The translations under genes and the position numbers were made by a program. From positions 1-64,000 of the forward strand of contig CAYGTI010000015.1 of assembly GCA_964352785.1 (NCBI GenBank): a DNA stretch of 64,000 bases. The letters are read 5' to 3'. The notes beneath the pieces were generated by a model, which was not told the origin of the DNA, searched no databases, and was given only the letters and a program-made list of their open reading frames with translations. Positions 17,853 to 26,372 of the stretch are shown here, one piece after another (position 1 is the first letter of the stretch; each line of letters starts with the position of its first letter). The DNA comes from JACOMS01 sp964352785 (GTDB lineage Bacteria; Pseudomonadota; Alphaproteobacteria; Caulobacterales; Maricaulaceae).

Positions 17853-19844
17853 CTAGGCCAACATCGCTTTGGCTTTGGCCACAACCGCATCCGCCGTGAT
17901 ACCAAAATGTTCAAACAGTTCCGCCCCGGGCCCGGAAGCGCCGAAACTGTTCATACCCACAAATCCGCCATTATATCCTATAAGTCCGTCCCAGCCTTGG
18001 CGAATACCGGCCTCGACGGCGATTTTAGGCAGGTCTTTGCCCAGAACGGAGCGTATATATTTTTCGCCTTGCTCAAGGAATAATTCCATACACGGAATTG
18101 AGACGACGCGGGCACTGATACCCTCTGCGGCTAACGTCTTTTGCGCTTGCAGTGCCAGATGAAGCTCTGACCCCGTACCCATCAGAACAATATCGTCTGA
18201 GCCTTTGCCCGCAGAGATAACATAGCCGCCTCTTGCGCTCTGGTTTTTCTCAGAATCGCTACGCACAGCGGGGACGCCCTGGCGGGTCAAGGCCATTATA
18301 GACGGGCCTTGGGTGCGCTGTACGGCCAGCTCCCAACATTCTGCCGTTTCCATGGCGTCTGCTGGGCGGAACACGCTGACATTTGGAATAGCCCGTAACG
18401 ACGCGACATGTTCAACAGGTTGATGGGTGGGGCCGTCTTCTCCCACCCCGATGGAATCATGCGTCATAACGTAGATCACGCGCTGACCCATAATGGCTGA
18501 GAGGCGAATAGAAGGGCGGCAATAATCAGCAAAGACAAGAAATGTCCCCGCATAGGGAATGATCCCGCCGTGCAGCGCCATACCGTTCATCGCTGCCGCC
18601 ATAGCATGCTCGCGAATACCGTAATTGATATAGCGCCCACCGTAATTATCCGCTTGGATTTCCGATGACGTCGCCGGTGTTTTTGTTTTATTAGATCCTT
18701 CCAAATCAGCCGACCCTGAGACCATATCGGAAAGACTTTCTGTTAATATTTTCAAGGCATTACCGGAAGAGGCTCGTGTGGCCAGATTCGGCATATCCTG
18801 TGCAAGACTGTCCCGGTAAGCCTGCATAGCGTCCTTCCAACCCGCATTGAGTTCACCTTTGACGGCGCGGGTAAAATCATCACCGTCAGCATGTAATCCA
18901 AGGCGGCTTTTCCAAGCGCGCTGCTCACGAGCACCGCGCCGCCCGGGGCGCTTCCATAGCGCATAGACGTCGTCAGGCACCTCAAACGGGCCATGAGTCC
19001 ACCCGATAGCCTCGCGAACACCTTGAATTTCCTCTGCGCCAAGGGGGGACCCGTGAATTTTCGACGTTCCCGCTTTGGTCGGCGCCCCCTTACCGATGGT
19101 GGTTCTGCATGCAATCAGTGTGGGTTTGTCAGACTTTTTAGCGGCGCGCAGCGCATTGGCCACTTTGCGCGGATCATGCCCATCCACAGCAATTGTTTTC
19201 CAGCCGCACGCTTGGAAACGCTTATGCTGATCCGTGCTATCTGATAATGAAACCGCGCCGTCAATTGTGATATTGTTGTCATCCCATAATACAATCAGGC
19301 GGTTGAGCTTCAAATGCCCGGCCAAAGCGATGGCTTCCTGGCTCAAGCCTTCCATCAGGCAGCCATCACCGGCAATTACATATGTGTGGTGGTCAACAAT
19401 GTCATCTCCGTAGCGGGCATTCATATGGCGCTCGGCAATGGCAAAACCGACAGCATTCGCAATGCCTTGTCCCAGCGGGCCTGTGGTTGTTTCTACGCCT
19501 GGTACATGACCATATTCAGGGTGCCCGGCTGTGATGGATCCAAGCTGGCGAAAGTTGCGTAGCTGATCCATCGTCATGGCCTTGTAACCTGTGAGGTGTA
19601 GCAAGCTGTAAATCAGCATTGAACCATGCCCGGCCGACAGCACAAAGCGGTCACGGTCCGCCCAGTTGGGATCTTTGGGGTTAAACTTTAAAAACTTAGA
19701 AAACAGAACTGTGGCCGCATCCGCCATACCCATGGGCATGCCCGGGTGACCGGAGTTTGCCTGCTGAACCGCGTCCATTGACAGCGCTGTTATGGCAGCA
19801 GACATGCGTTTATGTTCAAGTTCTGACTTAGAAAGTTCCGTCAT
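17853..19844 (-). CDS. tkt: Transketolase
   Basis: This 663-residue thiamine-diphosphate enzyme moves two-carbon units between sugar phosphates in the pentose phosphate pathway. The pyrophosphate part shows NSGHPGMPMGMADAATVLF, GHGSMLIYSLLHLTG and the GDGCLMEGLSQEA metal/ThDP motif; the pyrimidine part shows the catalytic Glu in YGIREHAMAAAMNG; the substrate loop is HDSIGVGEDGPTHQPVEHV. Length is normal. It stands alone between feoB and the DUF442 gene, 24 bp upstream of the latter, so partial read-through is possible. Confidence 0.97.
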   Translation of the reverse strand: MTELSKSELEHKRMSAAITALSMDAVQQANSGHPGMPMGMADAATVLFSKFLKFNPKDPNWADRDRFVLSAGHGSMLIYSLLHLTGYKAMTMDQLRNFRQLGSITAGHPEYGHVPGVETTTGPLGQGIANAVGFAIAERHMNARYGDDIVDHHTYVIAGDGCLMEGLSQEAIALAGHLKLNRLIVLWDDNNITIDGAVSLSDSTDQHKRFQACGWKTIAVDGHDPRKVANALRAAKKSDKPTLIACRTTIGKGAPTKAGTSKIHGSPLGAEEIQGVREAIGWTHGPFEVPDDVYALWKRPGRRGAREQRAWKSRLGLHADGDDFTRAVKGELNAGWKDAMQAYRDSLAQDMPNLATRASSGNALKILTESLSDMVSGSADLEGSNKTKTPATSSEIQADNYGGRYINYGIREHAMAAAMNGMALHGGIIPYAGTFLVFADYCRPSIRLSAIMGQRVIYVMTHDSIGVGEDGPTHQPVEHVASLRAIPNVSVFRPADAMETAECWELAVQRTQGPSIMALTRQGVPAVRSDSEKNQSARGGYVISAGKGSDDIVLMGTGSELHLALQAQKTLAAEGISARVVSIPCMELFLEQGEKYIRSVLGKDLPKIAVEAGIRQGWDGLIGYNGGFVGMNSFGASGPGAELFEHFGITADAVVAKAKAMLA

Positions 19845-19951
19845 TATTCCAACCTTGTTCTTACCGCTTTCGCGCGAATACTATATGCCGTCCTGTTGGC
19901 ACAGAGCCGCTTTTAGGGAAAGTAAAAAGCCTTAAAAATCTGGGGATTTCG

Positions 19952-21805
19952 CTACAATCCAGCAGCTTTTGCCACCCAGAACGTCAACCCGGCAGCGAGA
20001 TAAGCCAATATCATGAGGTAAGCAAAGGCAAATGCAGGCCACTTCCAGCTGTTGGTTTCCTTCCGCATTATGGCAAACGTCGAGAAGCACTGCGGCGCAA
20101 AGACAAACCATGCAAGGAAAGCAAGCCCCATCGGCAAGGTCCACGTTGCACTTATAATGCCCGGTAAAAGCGTATCCACATTGGTATCTGAAATCGCATA
20201 TATCGTACCCAAAGCGCTGACCGCCACCTCGCGCGCGGCCATAGCCGGAATGAGGGAGACCACCATCTCAAGATTAAAACCGATCGGCGCAAAAATAGGA
20301 TGCAAAGCATTCCCCATCATGCCGGCAAACGATTGGTCAAGCCCCTCTTGGCCGTTAGGATAGCGGGTCAAGAACCAAACAACGATTGTTGCCGGAAGAA
20401 TGATGCGGCCGGCACGGCTGACAAAAATCATCGCGCGCTCCCACAGGCCCAGCAAATAATCCTTAAAAACCGGTATCTTATAGCTTGGAAGCTCAAGTAA
20501 CAAAGTTGACGCTTTGCCTTTAAGCAGGCTGCGCTTAAACACAAAGGCGGCCAACAGGGCAAACACAACTCCGGTCACCAAGAGGCCGAAAGCAACAAGG
20601 CCTTGCAAGCTGAAAACACCGACCTTTCGGGCCGGAATGAGCGCGCCAATAATGAGGAAATAAACCGGCCAGCGGGCCGAGCACGTCATCAGAGGCGCGA
20701 TCAGTATGGTTGTCAGGCGGTCACGTTCGTTCTCGACGGTACGCGCGGCCATAATACCCGGAATAGCGCAGGCAAAGCTCGATAAAAGCGGAATAAACGC
20801 CCGCCCGTTCAAGCCGATTTTTGCCATCAAAGTATCAACCAGAAAGGCGGCGCGCGCCATATAACCCGACGCCTCAAGCGCCAAAATAAACGCAAACAAG
20901 ATCACGATCTGCGGGATAAACACCAGCACAGCCCCGACACCGGCGATAACGCCGTCCACAATCAGCGACTTAAACCAGCTATCGGGTAAAACCGCTTCTA
21001 TGGCCGCGCCCACGCCGGCAAATCCGCCGTCAATGGCGTCGATTGCAGGCGTCGACCACGTGTAAACGGCCTGAAACATCAAAAATAGCGCGCTAACCAG
21101 TATGATAACACCCAAAACCGGATGCAAAACGAACCGATCAACCTGATCTGTAAACGTGCGAACTTTCTCGCTCCGAGTCACGGTTTGCGCCGATATTGCG
21201 CGTGCGCGCGATTGTATCTCTTTCAAATCCGTCGACTCAGGCTCGGGCGCCCGCGCTTTTTTTTCGTCAAAGACCGGCAGCCAGTTATCAATATGATCCA
21301 GCAAGCTAGCGCGGCCCGAGCTGCGCACGGCAACACAGGACACCACAGGGACACCTATCGCCTTGGCTAAGGCCTCGACATTAATGTCAGTTCCATCCCG
21401 CGCGGCCATATCCATCATGTTCAACACAAGAATCATCGGCAACCCGTAATTTTTGGCCTGCAAGACATTATGCAAATGCGTTGTGATATGGGAGGCATCC
21501 ATCACCACGATCAACCCATCAGGACGTGCTTCGCCGGTAATATTGCCGCGAATAGCATCAATCGTGACCCGTTCATCCATACTGTGGCCGCAATCACCGT
21601 ACACACCGGGTAAATCAAGCAGTTCAACGACTTGCCCCCCGCCTGCTTTAAACGTCCCTTTGCGGTACTCCACCGTCACGCCCGGATAGTTCGCGACTTT
21701 TGCACGTCCGCCGGTCATAGCATTAAACAAAGAAGTTTTCCCGCAATTGGGCGCGCCGAGCAGCGCAAACCGCAATGGTTTTGTCTGGATGACACTATCA
21801 AGCAT
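19952..21805 (-). CDS. feoB: Ferrous iron transport GTPase FeoB
   Basis: FeoB carries Fe(II) across the inner membrane. The N-terminal G domain shows G1 GAPNCGKTS, the switch NYPGVTVEYRKG, G3 DLPGVYG and G4 NMMD. A helical GDI-like spacer and about eight membrane segments with two Gate regions follow (SFACAIPGIMAARTVEN; MAAREVAVSALGTIY). About 617 residues is at the short end of the family. ATG 21805 overlaps the feoA stop by eight bases (ATGCTTGA), so translation is coupled. A TTG two codons upstream is a less likely start. Confidence 0.96.
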   Translation of the reverse strand: MLDSVIQTKPLRFALLGAPNCGKTSLFNAMTGGRAKVANYPGVTVEYRKGTFKAGGGQVVELLDLPGVYGDCGHSMDERVTIDAIRGNITGEARPDGLIVVMDASHITTHLHNVLQAKNYGLPMILVLNMMDMAARDGTDINVEALAKAIGVPVVSCVAVRSSGRASLLDHIDNWLPVFDEKKARAPEPESTDLKEIQSRARAISAQTVTRSEKVRTFTDQVDRFVLHPVLGVIILVSALFLMFQAVYTWSTPAIDAIDGGFAGVGAAIEAVLPDSWFKSLIVDGVIAGVGAVLVFIPQIVILFAFILALEASGYMARAAFLVDTLMAKIGLNGRAFIPLLSSFACAIPGIMAARTVENERDRLTTILIAPLMTCSARWPVYFLIIGALIPARKVGVFSLQGLVAFGLLVTGVVFALLAAFVFKRSLLKGKASTLLLELPSYKIPVFKDYLLGLWERAMIFVSRAGRIILPATIVVWFLTRYPNGQEGLDQSFAGMMGNALHPIFAPIGFNLEMVVSLIPAMAAREVAVSALGTIYAISDTNVDTLLPGIISATWTLPMGLAFLAWFVFAPQCFSTFAIMRKETNSWKWPAFAFAYLMILAYLAAGLTFWVAKAAGL

Positions 21806-22037
21806 GATCAATTTCCGTCACATTCACCGCCAAAGCCTCATTACGGCGCATCGCAATCAGTGCTCCGTTTAAACGTACCGTCATCGGATTGCGGCCAAAC
21901 AGGCCAAAATGCAGCGTTTCTACCCGGTCACCTTCTGCAAATCCGATTTCGCGCAGCCGCGTCACCAACCCGGCGTCTTCTGCTGTAAAGCCCTCCACAA
22001 TCGCAGGGCTGTTCTTGGGTAAGTCTCGTAATGTCAT
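21798..22037 (-). CDS. feoA: Ferrous iron transport protein FeoA
   Basis: This 79-residue SH3-like protein assists FeoB at the cytoplasmic side. It has the family pattern: a Leu-rich start, VTRLREIGFAEGDRVE and a beta-hairpin end with LIAMRRNEALAVNV. It is the first gene of a feoAB pair. The 150 bp upstream are AT-rich and should hold the promoter, but I could not find a convincing Fur or Irr box by eye. Confidence 0.93.
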   Translation of the reverse strand: MTLRDLPKNSPAIVEGFTAEDAGLVTRLREIGFAEGDRVETLHFGLFGRNPMTVRLNGALIAMRRNEALAVNVTEIDHA

Positions 22038-22190
22038 GGGGGTTGATACTGCGAGCCGTTCTTAATTGCAAAGAAAATATAGGCTTTTAAGGCGTGACAA
22101 ATACGTCGTAATTTTTCCAAGATTTCACATAGACAGCCCCATATCATTGGCCTATAACGCGGCGCTGTTGCGGGATTGCCCCGCACTGAT

Positions 22191-22266
22191 GGCCGAATAG
22201 CTCAGTTGGTAGAGCAACGGATTGAAAATCCGTGTGTCCCTGGTTCAAATCCAGGTTCGGCCACCA
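22191..22266 (+). tRNA. tRNA-Phe (anticodon GAA)
   Basis: A full cloverleaf of 76 bases includes the encoded CCA end. The acceptor stem is GGCCGAA pairing with TTCGGCC, the D arm is GCTCAGTTGGTAGAGC, the anticodon arm is ACGGA-TTGAAAA-TCCGT with anticodon GAA, and the T arm holds GGTTCAAATCC. The accessory mini-Rhs block begins directly downstream, so this gene may mark an integration hot spot, although no integrase or 3'-end duplication was found. Confidence 0.97.
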
Positions 22267-22450
22267 TCCACTCATTTTGACTGTTGCCTCCCTTTTCCTG
22301 CCCGCTAAGTCCTTGTAATAGCTGGAAAGGTAGGCTCGCCTCAGCGGTTCTATAAGGCTCATCGGTTAGCTTTGAACTGTCACCACCTTTTGAAAAATAG
22401 CGTATTTGGCGATTCGACTCGAAGTATAGCCGCTATTACAGCTTTGATGT

Positions 22451-22496
22451 GCCCCTACAATGACGCGGATTGACCCTCCGCTAGTAGATTAACCGG
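22451..22496 (+). repeat. Border repeat, left copy, part 1
   Basis: It starts GCCCCTACAATGACGCGG and matches 28357-28402 with few differences. In this left copy it runs straight into part 2 (22493-22531). At the right border the two parts lie about 350 bp apart. Confidence 0.75.
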
Positions 22497-22531
22497 GACA
22501 CCGGAGGCATTTCCGCATCTAAAAATAAGGC
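22493..22531 (+). repeat. Border repeat, left copy, part 2
   Basis: It starts CCGGGACACCGGAGG and matches 28754-28792 with few changes, ending in AAAAATAAGGC. The core contains a small CCGG..CCGG inverted repeat. Confidence 0.7.
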
Positions 22532-22708
22532 CACTCTTCACAAGACAGGCGCTCCCTCCTTTGATAGGTATAAACCATGCGCTGCTTCACCATAGTCCGC
22601 TTGTTCACCGTAAATCTCGCGGTTCTGGCCAGCGGTGCGCTTCACCATCCGGGCGGGCAAGCGGCGTCGCTCGGCTTTGAGACAACGTCTCACAAGGCGG
22701 CGTATGAC

Positions 22709-22785
22709 GGGCCACTGCCGTGGCCTTCTTCGGCTTTAATCGATGCCCCGCATCGATTCATCGGCTCCGCCGACCCCCTACGAAG
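22709..22785 (+). repeat. Three-hairpin element, type A, cassette 1
   Basis: Hairpins: GCCAC/GTGGC (22711-22724), AATCGATGC/GCATCGATT around CCC (22738-22758), TCGGC/GCCGA (22761-22773). Translated in frame as GPLPWPSSALIDAPHR and onward. Confidence 0.85.
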
Positions 22786-23020
22786 CCTCGCCCACGTCGA
22801 AGAGACCACCTTGGGCGGCAAGACCACCGACTATGTCTCCGGCGCGGGGATGACGATTGCCCGGCTGATTGACGGCGTCCCGACCTATGTGCATTCCGAT
22901 CATCTGGGCAGTCCGAGGGAATTTAGCACGAGCGCAGGCGGCCTTGCGGGCTGGGCGCATTACTCGCCCTTTGGCGTGGACTATCACTCCAACCTGCCCG
23001 GTGACCAAGCTGGGTTCACC

Positions 23021-23097
23021 GGGCCGCTACCGCGGCCTTCTGCGGTTATAATTGATCCACCGGATCAATTATTTGGCGATGCCAATCTCCTTCGAAG
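23021..23097 (+). repeat. Three-hairpin element, type B, cassette 1
   Basis: Hairpins: GCCGC/GCGGC (23023-23036), AATTGATCC/GGATCAATT around ACC (23050-23070), TTGGC/GCCAA (23073-23085). It sits between AGFTG and KDSDTGLNYMQARYYDP, inside the otherwise conserved Rhs core, adding about 26 residues. Confidence 0.88.
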
Positions 23098-23846
23098 TAT
23101 CAAAGACAGCGATACAGGCCTGAACTACATGCAAGCCCGCTACTATGATCCGATCATCGGGCGGTTCTTGAGTGTGGATCCGGTGGGGTTCTTGGAGACG
23201 GGGGATCCTGCGATGTTTAATCGTTACGCTTATACTTTCAATGATCCTGTCAACATGATTGATCCGGATGGGCTAATTGGTGTCGACTTAGGTGATGACG
23301 TTAGACAACAAATGAAGGATAATCCACCTCCCCCAGGTGCGGCAGCAGATACGTTGAGAGAGGTCGGCAAAGCTTTCGCTAACATACCTAGTGAAATTGC
23401 AAACACGGCGATATAAACTAGCCCTCTAGCCACTATAGTTGGCGCTGCGGGTGTTGATGTGCCAGAAATTCCAAATGCTTTTGATAATGTTGACCCGAAT
23501 GCATCTGCAACTGCAGCTATATTGACTGTCCCCCTGGGCGGCGCTGCATCACAGGTAGGTAAGTTAAACACGGTAAGTAAATCACTAGGTGCAAATCCAT
23601 TTAAAGGTTTAAAGGGAGGCCAAGTGGCTGATAAGTTGACAGCGAAAGGGTTTAGGCCGATGCCAGATGCAGCTAGTGCTAGAGCTGGAAATGGAACATT
23701 TATAAGTCCGTCAGGTAGGGCGTTTCACATTGATGCTGCTCACCCCGCTCCTAAAAAGGGCCACATGTAGGAGTTCAGAGACCAAGAGGCGCACGTAGTG
23801 CTAATTTGCCCAAAGCTCGTGACTACCCGTTGCAATAAGGAAGTAT

Positions 23847-24116
23847 ATGAATATCTCTGTCGAAATTTTAAACCTAAATGATGGGCTTGAACACGATAAG
23901 GCGGTCGTTGAAATTAACGCGGATGCAGAAGGATTAGAATATCTTATTAAGTTGTTATCAGATTTGAAAAAAAACGGTGATCACTTTCATTTAATGACTC
24001 CAGCATGGGGAATGGATGACCTTTCTGATGAAAAATATCATCAAAAAAGTGTGTTAGTAAATCATCTTGAAGTAATTAAAAATGATGGGCTGGCGGAGAA
24101 AAAAGGGTCAGATTAG
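23847..24116 (+). CDS. Immunity protein of cassette 1, Imm32-like
   Basis: The 89-residue acidic protein starts at ATG 23847 after a clear AAGGAAG site. The central GLEYLIKLLSDLKKNGDHFHL pattern, a helix followed by a DHFHL strand and then a late SVLVNHLEVIK strand, recalls the Imm32 immunity family; I hold this with moderate confidence. It would bind the cassette 1 tip in the cytoplasm. Its last residues (KKGSD) are encoded by the start of the inter-cassette repeat (24099-24255), and the cassette 2 partner gene also ends KKGSE from the same repeat. It still looks intact although its toxin gene is broken, as expected if protection against siblings is kept. Confidence 0.7.
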   Translation: MNISVEILNLNDGLEHDKAVVEINADAEGLEYLIKLLSDLKKNGDHFHLMTPAWGMDDLSDEKYHQKSVLVNHLEVIKNDGLAEKKGSD

Positions 24117-24255
24117 TTGTTTAGCAAGATAAAGCGAAGGGGGTCATGTGACCCACTTCCCTGCCACTACCGTGGCCTTTTCCGTCTATAATCGGTTTCC
24201 CAAAACCGATTATTTGGCGTAGCCAACCGTCTCCAAAGCAATAAAGCTCTGTTTT
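24099..24255 (+). repeat. Inter-cassette repeat, copy 1
   Basis: It runs from the AAAAAAGGGTCAG tail of the preceding gene to GCTCTGTTT, closely matching 26115-26274. It contains a type C three-hairpin element. Confidence 0.85.
24161..24236 (+). repeat. Three-hairpin element, type C, intergenic
   Basis: Hairpins: GCCAC/GTGGC (24163-24176), AATCGGTTT/AAACCGATT, TTGGC/GCCAA. This copy is outside any gene. Confidence 0.85.
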
Positions 24256-24295
24256 ACGGCTTGTTATATAGCTCGGCTGTCATCATAGGTAAATC

Positions 24296-25480
24296 ATGCG
24301 CTGCTTCACCATAGTCCGCTTGTTCACTGTCATCTTCGCGGTTCTCGCCTCAAACGCGGCCTATCACCCTAGCGGGCAAGCTGCGTCCCATAAGGCGGCG
24401 TGTGACGGGCCACTCCCGTGGCCTTCTGCGGCTTTAATCGATGCCCCGCATCGATTCATCGGCTCCGCCGACCCCCTACGAAGCCTCGCCCACGTCGAAG
24501 AGACCACCTTGGGCGGCAAGACCACCGACTATGTCTCCGGCGCGGGGATGACGATTGCGCGCCTGATTGACGGCGTTCCGACCTATGTGCATTCCGATCA
24601 TCTGGGCAGTCCGAGAGAGTTTAGCACGAGCGCAGGCGGCCTTGCGGGATGGGCGCATTACTCGCCCTTTGGCGTGGACTATCACTCCAACCTGCCCGGT
24701 GACCAAGCTGGGTTCACCGGGCCGCTACCGCGGCCTTCTGCGGTTATAATTGATCCACCGGATCAATTATTTGGCGATGCCAACCTCCTTCGAAGTATCA
24801 AAGACAGCGACACAGGCCTGAACTATATGCAAGCAAGGTATTATGATCCCATCATCGGGCGGTTCTTGAGTGTGGATCCGGTCACATTCATGGACACGGG
24901 AGACCCTAGGTATTTTAATCGATATGCTTATGTAGCAAATGACCCAATTAATTTAACAGATGCTCATGGCACGTGTTTGGGGCCAGCGGCGATTCCATGC
25001 GTAATTGGAGCGATACGAGCAGGGAAGGCTGCCCACAGCGGATACAAAGCTTATAAAGGTTACAGGGCGGCACAGGCTGCATCCGCAGCTCTAACGGGAG
25101 GCATGCTATTAAACGAAACCCTCAACCAAGTTAATAGTGAAAATGCAAATAGTGCTGGTTTCCCCGATAGAAAAGCTGCCGAAGAAAGGTTAACCGGAGG
25201 AGCAAAACCCGATACCAAAACTGGGCAACGAGAAGTTTTCGATAATCCCCCTACTGGTGAATCAGCAGACGAAATTTTTGGTGAAATTTCTGGTGCAGAA
25301 GGGGTCGATACAAAATCCTCTACAGGAGAAAGGGGGCCTGTCGATATCGCAACACTTCCAGACGGGAGTAAAGTAATTGATAGAAACTCTGCTACCGGGC
25401 CGAGAACTATCGAAACTCAAACAAAATCTGGTAAAACGAAAACGGAAGTGCGGTTCCCTGAAGACCCGCCGAAGCGATAG
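24296..25480 (+). CDS. Mini-Rhs toxin cassette 2
   Basis: This 394-residue protein has the shared module: an export signal (MRCFTIVRLFTVIFAVLAS), element-encoded peptide A, the Rhs core with element-encoded peptide B, and SVDPVTFMDTGD. After NDPINLTDAHG comes a unique tip of about 170 residues. It has a Gly/Ala-rich stretch, then RKAAEERLTGGAKPD, and ends with ATLPDGSKVIDRNSATGPRT and IETQTKSGKTKTEVRF. This compact beta-rich end resembles the C-terminal domains of small RNase-type bacterial toxins, but I cannot name a family. The module is nearly identical to that of cassettes 1 and 3, so recombination among them is likely. The start is ATG 24296. The frame is intact. Confidence 0.82.
   Translation: MRCFTIVRLFTVIFAVLASNAAYHPSGQAASHKAACDGPLPWPSAALIDAPHRFIGSADPLRSLAHVEETTLGGKTTDYVSGAGMTIARLIDGVPTYVHSDHLGSPREFSTSAGGLAGWAHYSPFGVDYHSNLPGDQAGFTGPLPRPSAVIIDPPDQLFGDANLLRSIKDSDTGLNYMQARYYDPIIGRFLSVDPVTFMDTGDPRYFNRYAYVANDPINLTDAHGTCLGPAAIPCVIGAIRAGKAAHSGYKAYKGYRAAQAASAALTGGMLLNETLNQVNSENANSAGFPDRKAAEERLTGGAKPDTKTGQREVFDNPPTGESADEIFGEISGAEGVDTKSSTGERGPVDIATLPDGSKVIDRNSATGPRTIETQTKSGKTKTEVRFPEDPPKR
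24407..24483 (+). repeat. Three-hairpin element, type A, cassette 2
   Basis: As the cassette 1 type A copy, but with loop TCCC in hairpin 1 (24409-24422). All three stems remain perfect. Translated in frame. Confidence 0.85.
24719..24795 (+). repeat. Three-hairpin element, type B, cassette 2
   Basis: Same stems as the cassette 1 type B copy and the same in-frame position within the Rhs core. Confidence 0.87.
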
Positions 25481-25491
25481 GTCATATAACA

Positions 25492-26133
25492 GTGGAAAAT
25501 TATCCAGAGCGTGAAATTGCGCTGCCGAGCAATATTAGTAAAGTTGGTGAAAAAACCAAAGACATTTTGCTGGCACGCTTTGATGATCTGGTAGAGTTAC
25601 GTAGAACTCCGCTCGACACCAACGGGCGCGCCAAAAATTATACATTCGATTGGCCTAGCACCAAACTAACCGCGCGACCAATTCCCGGCGGAGTTTTATC
25701 TTTGGGTGAAGAAGATGATTACGACTTTGATAGAAAGATAGATGAATTTTGTGAGTTAGAGAATTTAAGCAAATGCTATTTTTGGGGAATAGGTGCTCAA
25801 AAATATGGAATTTTCGCTGGGAATTATAACGAAAAAATTAGGGTGTGGATTAAATCTGAACTCATTTTCACTCCCACAATAATTATGTTTGAAGAACAAG
25901 ATGTGATCTTTCTCTCTCATGAACAATGGCACATGTCAGTAATAGGCGCTTCGGAAAAAATTATTGAGAGTCTTGAGTCCATTTTTGGTGGCGCGACGAA
26001 ATTAAAAAACAACTTTCTCGAATGGGTGAATGAAGGAGCTGTTGGCTATGGAGCTGAGGGTAGGCAGTGGGCTTATGAATATCCTGTCAAATGGTGTGAG
26101 TGGGATGAAAATAGCAAAAAAGGGTCAGAATAG
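25492..26133 (+). CDS. Candidate immunity protein of cassette 2
   Basis: The 213-residue protein starts at GTG 25492, eleven bases after the toxin stop. It is acidic, AT-rich and has no export signal. The middle reads VWIKSELIFTPTIIMFEEQD and IFLSHEQWHMSVIG, and the end is Trp-rich (EWVNEGAVGYGAEGRQWAYE). I know no family for it. Position after the toxin tip suggests immunity. Its final KKGSE comes from the inter-cassette repeat, as for the cassette 1 partner. Confidence 0.6.
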   Translation: MENYPEREIALPSNISKVGEKTKDILLARFDDLVELRRTPLDTNGRAKNYTFDWPSTKLTARPIPGGVLSLGEEDDYDFDRKIDEFCELENLSKCYFWGIGAQKYGIFAGNYNEKIRVWIKSELIFTPTIIMFEEQDVIFLSHEQWHMSVIGASEKIIESLESIFGGATKLKNNFLEWVNEGAVGYGAEGRQWAYEYPVKWCEWDENSKKGSE

Positions 26134-26274
26134 GTGTTTTGCAAGATAAAGCGAAACGTGCCTTGTGGCCCACTTCCCTGCCACTGCCGTGGCCTTTTCC
26201 GTCTATAATCGGTTTCCCAAACCGATTATTTGGCGTAGCCAACCGTCTCCAAAGCAATAAAGCTCTGTTTTGGA
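26115..26274 (+). repeat. Inter-cassette repeat, copy 2
   Basis: It matches 24099-24255. It is followed by an extra CACCCGC/GCGGGTG hairpin at 26280-26297, of a kind common among alphaproteobacterial dispersed repeats. Confidence 0.85.
26178..26255 (+). repeat. Three-hairpin element, type C/D, intergenic
   Basis: Hairpins: GCCAC/GTGGC with loop TGCC, AATCGGTTT/AAACCGATT with loop CCC (one base shorter than the copy at 24161), TTGGC/GCCAA. Outside any gene. Confidence 0.85.
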
Positions 26275-26372
26275 GCCTGCACCCGCGAAGGCGGGTGACT
26301 TATTTAGGGGGCAAAGTGAGACACTACCCTTTTTCACAAGACGGGCGCTCTATCCTTTGGTAGATATAAATC

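Larger units (their letters stand above)
22267..22576 (+). other. Leader and left border of the mini-Rhs block
   Basis: No gene is supported here. The stretch from 22451 to 22531 is shared, in two parts, with the right border of the block (28357-28402 and 28754-28792). The last 40 bp before the first cassette (from TTCACAAGAC) are repeated before the third cassette at 26333-26372, and this shared leader probably carries the expression signals. Confidence 0.6.
22577..23838 (+). pseudogene. Mini-Rhs toxin cassette 1, broken twice
   Basis: It starts with an export signal (MRCFTIVRLF...), then a short Rhs core: VHSDHLGSPREF, HYSPFGVDYH, TGLNYMQARYYDP, GRFLSVDPVG. It has no YD-repeat shell. Two three-hairpin elements are translated in frame (22709-22785 and 23021-23097). 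The frame stops at TAA 23414-23416, but the same frame continues open to 23770, so this is a nonsense change. Near 23759 one base is missing: in the next frame the protein goes on as HVGVQRPRGARSANLPKARD to a stop at 23836-23838. Repaired, the tip would end with a His-rich segment (GRAFHIDAAHPAPKKG then PHVGVQ), which looks like a small ribonuclease-type toxin, though this is inferred. The immunity gene follows eight bases later. Sequencing error at one site cannot be excluded. Confidence 0.8.

Noticed and set aside
22038..22190. Fur or Irr box before feoA
   Set aside because: The region is AT-rich, but no palindrome close enough to a known consensus could be seen.
22778..23008. 76-codon minus-strand frame repeated in all three mini-Rhs cassettes
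   Set aside because: Its conservation only reflects the near-identical DNA of the cassettes; it is antisense to the Rhs core.
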